Source of the DNA: Acanthaster planci | Taxonomy: Eukaryota > Echinodermata > Asteroidea > Valvatida > Acanthasteridae | DNA length: 16,491 nucleotides | Direction of reading: 5' to 3' | NCBI RefSeq assembly: GCF_001949145.1 | Contig: NW_019091362.1 | Coordinates: 188,750 to 205,240, forward strand | Part shown: positions 10,601-15,631 of the stretch, piece after piece | Position numbering within the stretch: position 1 is the stretch's first letter | Layout: every line of letters begins with the position of its first letter | Made by a program: the position numbers and the translations under genes | Notes under the pieces: model-generated | Told to the model about the DNA's origin: nothing | The model's database searches: none | The model's input: only the letters and a program-made list of their open reading frames with translations

Positions 10601-11952
10601 ACTAGGCACCTTATAAATGCATTGCTACAATGGTATTGGTGCGTAGGGTGAATGAAAAACTGACTTGATGTTTAAGTTTCAGTTAATAACACAATCAATT
10701 CTACTTTCTCTAGATGTACAGACTTTAACTCAAATTGTGCTTTATTCTCCAACAGTTGCAGGATTTGGGGCCCCTAGGGTTTCCATAACAGTTTTTAAAC
10801 CTGACAGTTTACTAAAACTACCTCTTCAACATGGATTTCCTTTGTGATTAAACACAGAACCACATGAAGTTTCCTCTTAAATTTCTTTCAAAAGAACTGG
10901 AAGAACCACACAGCAAACTGCACTTGTCACATTTCTACTCACTACAACCTCAGTCAACCTCACCTCTAATCTATCACTGGTGAAAACAGCAACAGACTCC
11001 AAGTCAACAAAGTGGGCATCAGCTTTGAAGTTCTTGAATTCATAATCTATGCCAATTAAATAGTAGCCACTTGTATAGACTTTGTCAGTGTTCACCGATC
11101 CAGTTGATTTCCTTCGAACAAAACCAAACTGTATAAAACAACAAAACACACCCACAAATTAAAATGCAGCACTGGAATGTTACCTGCTGATCTGCAGTGT
11201 ATATGACCAGATTCTTCAAAGTTATACTGATTTAAGCTAATTATGCCCATGCACCTGTCTTTTGTTCAGAGTGTGGTAAGAGGCATTTCTAATTCAATAT
11301 GAAAGGCCAGCACATAGTCACTTAATGATTTGAATTCACTGTGATCTTTCATATGCAACTACATGTACGTACATGTACGGTACTAACCTTACATACCTAG
11401 TGTGGACTTTTGAACAAAAGATGTCCACATGATGGGAGAAGGGAAAACATTCTGTGGACTTACACATGTCCACAGGACATTTCCCCTTCTCTGAAAAAGA
11501 AGTTTAGAGGTATTTGGGGGTTTGGGTCATCTGTCGTGAATGGAAAAAGAAGAGTCAAGAAAAAAAAAATCCTGCTGAAAATAAATCACGCTCCAAGTTC
11601 AAGAAAAATGAGTATTTTCACCGAGTTTTCTTTACACGAAAACAAAAGAATGTCCAAACTAGGTATGTAACATAAGTGTGGGTGTATTTGCATATGTACA
11701 GTATGTCCTAGGTATGGACAAATTTCCAGGCATTGAGAATGAAGGGATACTACATACATGTACATGTACAAAGTGTGCATAAAGTATGGAGGAAACCACA
11801 AAAATTCCCCAAAGCTTAAAGTGAACAATTTCATAACACCTCACCTGATAATACTCCACTCCATGAAAAGATGAAGGCACTAGGATAATAACAAGAAGCA
11901 CGGCAATGATCGCTATGACAACAACGGCTTTGACGGTATTCTCTGAGCCCAT
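4352..11952 (-). CDS. SPFH/Band 7 (prohibitin-like) membrane protein, five coding exons
   Basis: Joining exons 11952-11845, 11128-10964, 9685-9433, 8209-8001 and 4627-4352 gives an uninterrupted 336-residue protein. Junction phases match throughout (0, 0, 1, 0) and all introns are GT..AG. Residues 9-25 are one hydrophobic segment (KAVVVIAIIAVLLVIILV with residue 8). An SPFH/Band 7 domain follows from about residue 32 to 230. It contains the strand-like pieces VAVFTSDRLEVRLDCTFQY and VRYFQLGFVDIP around the conserved helix that precedes a cysteine-rich insert (C165, C166, C170, C177, C181, C187). The tail (about 230-300) is glutamine/alanine-rich and helical, as in prohibitins. Proteins of this superfamily form rings or scaffolds on membranes. 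I cannot assign the compartment or an orthologue. Size is somewhat above prohibitin (about 270-300). A start at 11952 is preceded by an acceptor at 11993, so the 5' UTR is spliced. Confidence 0.9.
5675..5795 (-). CDS. Doubtful terminal exon, cysteine/histidine-rich
   Basis: On minus, an acceptor-like CTGTGCTCACAAG is followed by a frame running to a TGA at 5675-5677. It encodes C-H-G-T-Q-F, then CPSGCIMYAYHAIHEHCCPVC and R-R-D-Y-L-T-N. The Cys/His spacing is reminiscent of a zinc-binding C-terminus, and the stretch keeps more CpG than its surroundings. No upstream partner exon is visible, I recognise no family, and it sits inside an intron of another gene on the same strand. A chance frame or transposon remnant is at least as likely. 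Confidence 0.12.
6094..6125 (+). CDS. Doubtful first exon in a CpG-rich patch
   Basis: An ATG at 6094 opens MTEVSFQKLQ and runs into a perfect-looking donor, CAAAT|GTAAGTAGG, leaving phase 2. The 150 bases upstream are CpG-rich for this window and hold CATCACGTGT (E-box) and GCATGGGCGCAGC (NRF1-like), so it could be a small promoter plus first exon nested antisense in the SPFH intron. The only nearby acceptor (ending at 6380) is out of phase with it. Too short to judge as protein. Confidence 0.15.
6381..6493 (+). CDS. Doubtful internal exon
   Basis: The stretch is bounded by GGCATTGCAG| at 6380 and CAGAAA|GTAAGC after 6493. One frame (phase 0 in) is open throughout: E-S-L-K-A-F-D-M-K-P, then SSDWKKFSLVHRARVEVRK. 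No domain is recognised. It does not join in frame to the candidate exon ending at 6125, since that join stops after three codons. It could be an exon of an unseen transcript or chance splice-like flanks. Confidence 0.13.
6877..7563. mobile_element. Non-autonomous DNA transposon (MITE-like) with hAT-like ends
   Basis: The left end reads CAGACCGCGTTCCTACTTGA. The right end on the opposite strand reads CAGAGCGTTCCAACTTGA, the same sequence with a two-base gap and one substitution. CAG-starting inverted ends are typical of hAT-family elements. Inside, a second inverted pair matches: AAAAGGTGGATCTGATCTGG at 7005-7024 and its near complement at 7519-7539. The 687-base length and lack of a transposase frame fit a non-autonomous copy. 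Eight bases outside each end (TGCTAACA and ATATTGGC) do not match, so no target duplication is visible. Confidence 0.6.
6907..7022. repeat. Subterminal 21-bp repeats built on the palindrome GGATCAGATCC
   Basis: Two adjacent 21-base units, 6939-6959 and 6960-6980, start GGATCAGATCC and end CAATTGG plus one base. A diverged third begins at 6981. Related GGATCTGATC copies flank them (6910 and 7011). Subterminal repeats of this kind are where transposases of DNA elements often bind; that role here is inferred. Confidence 0.6.
8001..8209 (-). CDS. SPFH gene exon 5: second half of the Cys insert and end of SPFH domain
   Basis: The acceptor GCTCCAACAG ends at 8210; the donor ATG|GTGAGC follows 8001. 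With the single base from exon 4 it gives residues 176-245. It opens with three further cysteines (C177, C181, C187), continues with VRYFQLGFVDIPDDV, and ends in a charged helix (Q-L-E-D-G-F-R-E-E-Y, R-I-R-T-E-E-M) that begins the C-terminal coiled region. The split Cys insert means exons 4 and 5 each hold three of the six cysteines. Confidence 0.9.
8210..9432 (-). other. Intron 4 of the SPFH gene
   Basis: This GT..AG intron has 1223 bases. The stretch 8640-8980 is less AT-rich and richer in CpG than the rest, contains the 19-base tandem repeat listed separately and overlapping long frames on both strands with no recognisable domain; it reads like an inserted repetitive element. The remainder (8.2-8.6 and 9.0-9.43 kb) is ordinary AT-rich intron. 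Confidence 0.6.
8833..8889. repeat. Three-unit 19-bp tandem repeat
   Basis: Units are 8833-8851 (GGTCTTTTGTTTCGAGTAC), 8852-8870 (one base different) and 8871-8889 (GGTCCTTTGTTACAAGGCC, more diverged). The repeats abut exactly. They lie in the CpG-richer block of intron 4. Confidence 0.85.
9433..9685 (-). CDS. SPFH gene exon 4: SPFH core and first half of the Cys insert
   Basis: The acceptor CCTTTGCAG ends at 9686. The exon has 84 codons plus one base (residues 92-175 and the first base of G176). It encodes VRLDCTFQYFLREEDL, the helix with EDILRNNAIDELKGAT, the R-A-E-I-E-K-T-M helix, and the first three cysteines (C165, C166, C170). Two donors are possible. AAG|GTTGGT after 9433 joins exon 5 in frame. 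The alternative TTG|GTAGCC four bases on produces an immediate stop, so the first is used. Confidence 0.9.
9686..10963 (-). other. Intron 3 of the SPFH gene, nothing else recognised
   Basis: This GT..AG intron has 1278 bases. I see no coding frame, RNA gene or element end in it. A GTGCATGTACGTGTACATG run near 10155 belongs to the dispersed TACATG family of simple palindromic runs. Confidence 0.6.
10964..11128 (-). CDS. SPFH gene exon 3
   Basis: The acceptor TTTTATACAG ends at 11129; the donor GAG|GTGAGG follows 10964. There are exactly 55 codons, phase 0 at both ends (residues 37-91). It encodes FGFVRRKSTGSVNTD, then GYYLIGIDYEFKNF and VDLESVAVFTSDRLE, the first half of the SPFH beta structure. 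The downstream intron start also reads V-R-L-T-E in frame, resembling the true next residues V-R-L-D-C. The donor is preferred because joining to exon 4 restores the domain without a break. Confidence 0.9.
11129..11844 (-). other. Intron 2 of the SPFH gene
   Basis: This GT..AG intron has 716 bases. It contains two TACATG-type runs, TACATGTACGTACATGTAC at 11360-11378 and a related run at 11751-11770. Nothing else is recognised; the plus-strand frame at 11410-11670 has no protein-like features. Confidence 0.6.
11360..11378. repeat. TACATG palindromic run
   Basis: TACATGTACGTACATGTAC is a self-complementary 19-base run of alternating TACATG/GTAC units. It belongs to the same sequence family as those near 11751, 13293, 13312 and 14641. 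Confidence 0.7.
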
Positions 11953-11992
11953 TCTTCAACTTCTGTCAAGGCTATAAACCAGAAACCAACTC
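11845..11992 (-). CDS. SPFH gene exon 2: start codon and membrane anchor
   Basis: The acceptor TTATTGCAG ends at 11993. A 40-base 5' UTR (11992-11953) precedes the ATG at 11952-11950. Coding continues for 36 codons to the donor CAG|GTGAGG after 11845 (phase 0). It encodes an eight-residue hydrophilic start, the single membrane segment and PSSFHGVEYYQ, the entry into the SPFH domain. The open frame continues past the donor only by read-through into intron. Confidence 0.88.
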
Positions 11993-12887
11993 CTGCAATA
12001 ATTCACACAAAAAAGCATGGATTTCAGGTGTACATAACATTTTGAGGACAAGTAAAAAAAATAAACATGTTTTGTGAAAAAGGAGAGCTAGGGCCATTTA
12101 TTGATATTTTTTGTTTCAAGATGCCTTCAATTTTTTTTATATTCCAACTTCTGTAGCAGTGTTAATCAACTAGTTGCACGGATTCAAAAGAAATTAAGAA
12201 CAGCCACTTTATAAGGTGTGTGTGCAATATGCAGCCATGACTTTAACATTTAGATGTGGTCATGGGGGCCACACAATTCATGAATGTGCAAAAGTGTCCA
12301 ATAGAGAGTAAAATTAAACCTTCCAACTCACACATAGGGGTATTTCTTTTTAGATGAATTAGTTGATTTTTTTCTTTATTTTGCGGGTTTTTTTTCTGGG
12401 GCAAATTTTCTTTGGGCAGAGTTTTATGGACATCATTAATTTGCAACTAGCATGTGATAACATATCCTAAAGAGTCAAATTTCACAGGAAAAAATGGTAG
12501 CATTTACTTTAAAAAATTTCAGTCTCATAGATTTTTGCACTTGGCCTAATGCTAAATGGTGAAATTAGGGACCTGACAACGATGCCATCACAGTCGTTAG
12601 TTCCCACTGCTTGTTTACTAACCCGTGCATAGTCCACATCCATGATTTCGAGTTAGATACAGAAATAGTGAGGAGGGGCCTAGTGCACAAACTTCCGGGT
12701 AACATTCATTAGCACCAGGTAACGTCTTGCTCTATACATCACTCTACCAGGATCCCATCCCCGCTCCCAAATGCTATCATTGCACCCAAAATTAACAATC
12801 CCTTGACAAATAGTTCATCAAAAGAATCGCAGTACATTCATAAAAAATAATAATAATAATCAGTACCTGAAATAAGCACCCACTCAC
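11993..12887 (-). other. Probable 5' UTR intron (intron 1) of the SPFH gene
   Basis: The right boundary is the donor AACTG|GTGAGTGGG (intron begins at 12887 on minus), and the left is the acceptor ending at 11993. An (ATA)n run occupies about 12847-12860. No coding frame of note: the minus frame at 12243-12446 is lysine/asparagine-rich low-complexity translation of a T-rich plus strand. Confidence 0.45.
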
Positions 12888-12960
12888 CAGTTACAAAAAC
12901 GACGCAGTTTTACACTCGATTTGAGGGTTCTTCAGTCATGACTTTCTTCATCCAAATCGG
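12888..12960 (-). other. Probable non-coding first exon of the SPFH gene (5' end uncertain)
   Basis: The coding start at 11952 lies 40 bases inside an exon that has a clear acceptor, so an upstream exon must exist. The best donor upstream on minus is ACTG|GTGAGTGGG after 12888, following sequence that includes AACTGCGTCGTTTTTGTAACTG in part. The transcription start cannot be placed from sequence; the given right edge is nominal. Confidence 0.4.
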
Positions 12961-12992
12961 CATGATATAATGAGCGCAGTATATTATCTGTA

Positions 12993-13007
12993 CCACGAGA
13001 GGGCGCT
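12993..13007 (+). promoter_or_regulatory. CTCF-like binding site
   Basis: CCACGAGAGGGCGCT matches the bilaterian CTCF core (CCA[CG][CT]AG[GA][GT]GGC[GA][CG]) at every position except the fifth, where G replaces the usual C/T. It lies between two divergently transcribed genes, a common location for insulator or boundary sites. Confidence 0.55.
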
Positions 13008-13272
13008 GTTTAGTTAATTGACAGAGAAAAATCCGGACTGGACTCGTAATCATGGAGAGTTAAGCGCTAGATTGGAATGCTAGTGAACACACGAAGAGTT
13101 GCTGTAAAAACCGAAGGAGTCTCAAAGCGTGGTATTAGTCAGCAGATAACGTGGCTTCTGATTTTGTCAAAATTTCGTTGTCAACAAACGTCGGGCTATC
13201 TCATTCGATCATGTCGACTCGACCGGTACACTGAATCTACACTGAAGGCCAGGCTTAAGTTGTTTGTTAGAC

Positions 13273-13330
13273 CGTACACGTACGCGCAGACCTACATGTA
13301 CATGTACGTCCTACATGTACATGTCCATGT
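13273..13330. repeat. TACATG/TACGTA-rich simple palindromic tract
   Basis: The tract contains ACCGTACACGTACGCG, then TACATGTACATGTAC (13293-13307), then TACATGTACATGT (13312-13324) and CCATGTATC. Units are self-complementary hexamers. It lies about 100 bases upstream of the plus-strand start codon, so it may be in a promoter or 5' UTR. Confidence 0.75.
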
Positions 13331-13431
13331 ATCTCCGAGCCCACCTACCTAGACGTCAGGTGTAATTTAAAACTGCATATCCCATGGGCAGACAGAGCCC
13401 TAATATAAAAAACACCAGTCAAAATTCAGAG

Positions 13432-13579
13432 ATGGCAACTGCTTCACCGGGTAAAACCGCATCTAAACAAGGGGCCAAGGAAATGCCTGATAAAGTGGAT
13501 GAAAATAATGCTAAAATTGTCGCATTTAGTCTTCTTCTTCTTTTGCTTCTTGGCCATGGAGTTCGTTATCTCCTGTATG
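13432..13579 (+). CDS. First coding exon of an unrecognised single-pass membrane protein
   Basis: From ATG at 13432 (context GAGATGG, favourable) it encodes 49 residues plus one base. The first part, MATASPGKTASKQGAKEMPD, continues as a hydrophilic lysine-rich stretch. A hydrophobic segment IVAFSLLLLLLLGHGVRYLL follows at about residues 29-48, likely a signal anchor. It ends at the strong donor TATG|GTAAGTTTG in phase 1. An in-frame ATG at 13384 would add 16 residues; the downstream start is preferred for its context. Direct read-through runs to a stop at 13630-13632. I do not recognise the family. It is the divergent neighbour of the SPFH gene. Confidence 0.5.
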
Positions 13580-13743
13580 GTAAGTTTGGTCATGTTCGTT
13601 TCAGTGCATATTGTTTGATCCTGTTCAATTGAATAATGTTGGTGACCGTATAGTCGCCAGTTCCCTTATTTTAATAGTAGGCAAAATTAAGTCTGGTGGG
13701 ATCAGACCTGGCAACTACAGTATACAGTCACAGATGAGAACAG

Positions 13744-13912
13744 GTCAACTTGTACCTTGGACAATTCATACCTTGGACAACTAGTACCATCAATTCAACG
13801 TAACTAGGCCTATACCAACTTGTACCTTTGCCAAGTTGCACCTTGGACAACTCGTACATGTACCTCCAGTAAAGACAACTCATACCTTCGCGTAGTCTCG
13901 TACCTTCACAGC
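13744..13912 (+). repeat. Degenerate 16-bp repeat array, plus orientation
   Basis: About eight copies of a unit near CAACTNGTACCTTGGA occur. Examples are TCAACTTGTACCTTGGA at 13744, CAATTCATACCTTGGA, CAACTTGTACCTTTGC, CAAGTTGCACCTTGGA, CAACTCATACCTTCG and GTCTCGTACCTTC. Some units abut and others are separated by 5-20 bases. The same unit recurs in opposite orientation at 15.07-15.21 kb. Confidence 0.75.
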
Positions 13913-14224
13913 AACCAGGGCTTGCTCAAAGCATATTATAATTGTAATTAACTTGAACAATATTTTGATTTCATAGTCAATTGTTATCATAAATTTGCCA
14001 TTTGGCTACACTGCCTTCCCTACACACTGGTGGGGTGACATTAATGTGAGACGCGTCGACGTCATGCATGTGGACTCGCGGTCAGGCAACTGACATTGGT
14101 CCATGTGGCCAACGGTCGTTGCATGCAATTTGGAATCGTCACCTGCAGTGCACCATGATGACGGAGTGATGTAATGATTTCATTTACTTCAAAAGTTTAT
14201 AAAGTAATGTCAGTTGTAACTTGT

Positions 14225-14279
14225 CCCCCCCAAAAAAAGAAGTTTAATAAGGAAGGCAACCAGTCCCCCCCCAAAAAAA
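14225..14279. repeat. Direct pair of C-run/A-run motifs
   Basis: C7A7 at 14225-14238 and C8A7 at 14265-14279, each preceded by GT, about 40 bases apart. This is likely a short duplication of a homopolymer-rich unit. Confidence 0.8.
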
Positions 14280-14286
14280 TTTAAAA

Positions 14287-14430
14287 ACAAGACCAGAAAT
14301 ATTTCCAAAAGAAATCAAGACAACAAGTTTTATTAAGTACACCCCCTGAGCAGTTACTAAACAAAGCCATCATTCTCCCACAAAATGAAAAAAGTCTACA
14401 CCTGAAGAACCTGACAAGACCAGAAATATT
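14287..14430. repeat. 17-base direct repeat, 127 bases apart
   Basis: ACAAGACCAGAAATATT occurs at 14287-14303 and again at 14414-14430 without change. Together with the C/A-run pair just upstream it suggests a duplicated or low-copy repetitive unit. Confidence 0.7.
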
Positions 14431-14584
14431 CTCCTTTCACTTTTGAATAATCAAACCCATTCAAACTAATTGTGCACAAATATTATACCCAGAGAGACGG
14501 CAATCACCTTTCTGTCTAGTGAGTGCCGTTCAACTCACTAAACCATACCTGTACTCATTCTGATTCATGTTTTGAATCAAGCAG

Positions 14585-14632
14585 TTGATGAGTCCCCGAA
14601 GGGAGGAAAATGCATTCCCGCTATTATCCCTG
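14585..14632 (+). CDS. Probable second exon of the plus-strand gene
   Basis: The acceptor TTTTGAATCAAGCAG ends at 14584; the donor CCTG|GTAATACC follows 14632. The 48 bases keep phase 1 in and phase 1 out. Joined to exon 1, the split codon becomes GTT, giving Y-V-D-E-S-P-K-G-G-K-C-I-P-A-I-I-P with no stop. This places a polar loop with one cysteine directly after the membrane segment. Support is phase agreement plus flanking splice motifs; the exon is too short for codon statistics, and no family is recognised. Confidence 0.4.
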
Positions 14633-14884
14633 GTAATACCTACATGTACATGTAATTACCACAAGTTTAATTCTTATTATTTCTACCCTCCCGAGGCTCC
14701 AGTACATTCTCCATGTACAGAAATACTGTAAATCACACAGTGACTCACCCTCGAATAGACGTGTGTTTTTATTCCAAAGCACCCAAAGTTTATTCGTTTA
14801 AAATCAATCTACATGTATAAGAGAGAGCATCTCTGAATGGGATAGAGCCATCACTTCTTATCCAGTCAACATTTTCCGTTGCAG

Positions 14885-15072
14885 TTGTGCAACATCTGTC
14901 ACGTAAACCAATGGCACAAACGCCCACATGAGGCACTGTGCAGAAAATCTTGGCGCTCGAGACCTCTCCAGGAGATTTATGAAGATTTTTCCTTGATATT
15001 TTTGTCAAATCTGATCTTAAACATGCTGAAAAGGAAGAGCAAGAAAGTTACAACTGAATTGATAACATTAAG
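14885..15072 (+). CDS. Doubtful third exon of the plus-strand gene
   Basis: A good acceptor (CATTTTCCGTTGCAG, ending 14884) is followed by 188 bases ending at a donor-like AAG|GTATGAGT. In the phase demanded by exon 2 it encodes VVQHLSRKPMAQTPT and then stops at TGA 14929-14931, which would give an 80-residue protein. In another phase the whole stretch is open (starting L-C-N-I-C-H-V-N-Q-W-H). The donor-like end coincides with the first unit of the 16-bp repeat array, so it may be accidental. Either an alternative last exon or not an exon. Confidence 0.2.
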
Positions 15073-15214
15073 GTATGAGTGGTCTTAACTCAAGATACGA
15101 GTTGCCCAAGGTACAAGTTGTCTCATGTATGAGTTGCCCATGGTACGAGTCATCCAAGGTACAGTATGAGTCATCCAAGGTACAAGTCGCCCAAGGTACC
15201 AGTTGACTCAAAAG
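15071..15214 (-). repeat. Degenerate 16-bp repeat array, minus orientation
   Basis: About eight copies of the complement of the 13.74-kb unit (near TCCAAGGTACNAGTTG) occur, for example CCAAGGTACAAGTTG, CTCATGTATGAGTTGC, CCATGGTACGAGTCAT, CCAAGGTACAAGTCGC and CCAAGGTACCAGTTGA. Spacing is tighter than in the plus-oriented array. Confidence 0.75.
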
Positions 15215-15228
15215 CATCACAGACATTA

Positions 15229-15244
15229 GGCCTAATATTAGGCC
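15229..15244. repeat. Perfect 16-bp palindrome
   Basis: GGCCTAATATTAGGCC is fully self-complementary. It lies between the minus-oriented array on its left and diverged plus-oriented units on its right, so it is near the centre of a larger inverted arrangement. Confidence 0.85.
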
Positions 15245-15311
15245 CTGCTGTCTGCCCAGCCTACTGGTACAGTGTAGGTGTAGGTCTGGGCTCGGAAAAC
15301 TCAACCGTTTG

Positions 15312-15399
15312 CCAACTTGACTTAGGACAACTCAACCTTTGAGTCAACTCAATGGGGCAACTCAAACTTTTGAGCCATCTCAGTAGGACATCTTGACTG
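15312..15399 (+). repeat. Diverged plus-oriented copies of the 16-bp repeat
   Basis: CAACTTGACTTAGGA, CAACTCAACCTTTGAG, TCAACTCAATGGGG and CAACTCAAACTTTTGAG share the CAACT start and the CTT core of the 13.74-kb unit but have lost most of the GTAC. They are less certain than the two main arrays. Confidence 0.5.
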
Positions 15400-15472
15400 C
15401 GTATCAAATGGAAAGACAAGTCGTCCGCTGAGACAAGACAACTTGTGTGGGGTCATGAGCCTCATCGCAAAT

Positions 15473-15591
15473 ACTGCATGAGTGATTTTGTGCAATGGTA
15501 TAAAGGCATTGTGGGAAGGAAAAAGGGGCATTTTTGGTCCTTTTGCCTTCCCACAATGCTTTCTACCATTGTGCAAAATCACCCATGCAGT
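15473..15591. repeat. Near-perfect 46-47 bp inverted repeat (hairpin, possible tiny MITE)
   Basis: The left arm 15473-15519 begins ACTGCATGAGTGATTTTG and ends CATTGTGGGAAGG. The right arm 15546-15591 is its complement apart from about four substitutions and one indel. The loop is 26 bases. As RNA or single-stranded DNA this would form a long stem. It sits a few dozen bases from the truncated end of the LINE fragment. Confidence 0.85.
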
Positions 15592-15631
15592 TTTTGTGAC
15601 GTACAAATGTACATGTGGTACGGCCGAACTA

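Larger units (their letters stand above)
12961..13431. promoter_or_regulatory. Divergent promoter region between the SPFH gene and the plus-strand gene
   Basis: The region separates the probable SPFH first exon (minus) from the first plus-strand coding exon at 13432. CpG is locally more frequent than in the introns. It contains a CTCF-like site and a TACATG/TACGTA-rich stretch. No clear TATA box is placed with confidence, and start sites on either strand are unknown. Confidence 0.4.
13580..14584 (+). other. Intron 1 of the plus-strand gene
   Basis: The stretch is GT..AG bounded if exons 13432-13579 and 14585-14632 are both real (1005 bases). It carries the 16-bp repeat array, a pair of C-run/A-run direct repeats, and a 17-base direct repeat. 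13.93-14.2 kb includes a CpG-dense patch with overlapping restriction-type palindromes (GACGCGTCGACGTC at 14050-14063) but no recognised gene. Confidence 0.4.

Noticed and set aside
11659-11844. Continuation of the SPFH first coding frame past Y-Y-Q
   Set aside because: This is intron read-through beyond the donor at 11845; it is low in domain-like features and the phase-matched exon 3 continues the SPFH domain instead.
12243-12446. Minus frame rich in Lys, Asn and Pro
   Set aside because: It is a translation of T-rich intron sequence with low complexity and no splice support.
14050-14063. GACGCGTCGACGTC stack of overlapping palindromes, looking like a cloning linker
   Set aside because: It is embedded in otherwise ordinary CpG-containing sequence with no vector sequence next to it; chance overlap is sufficient.
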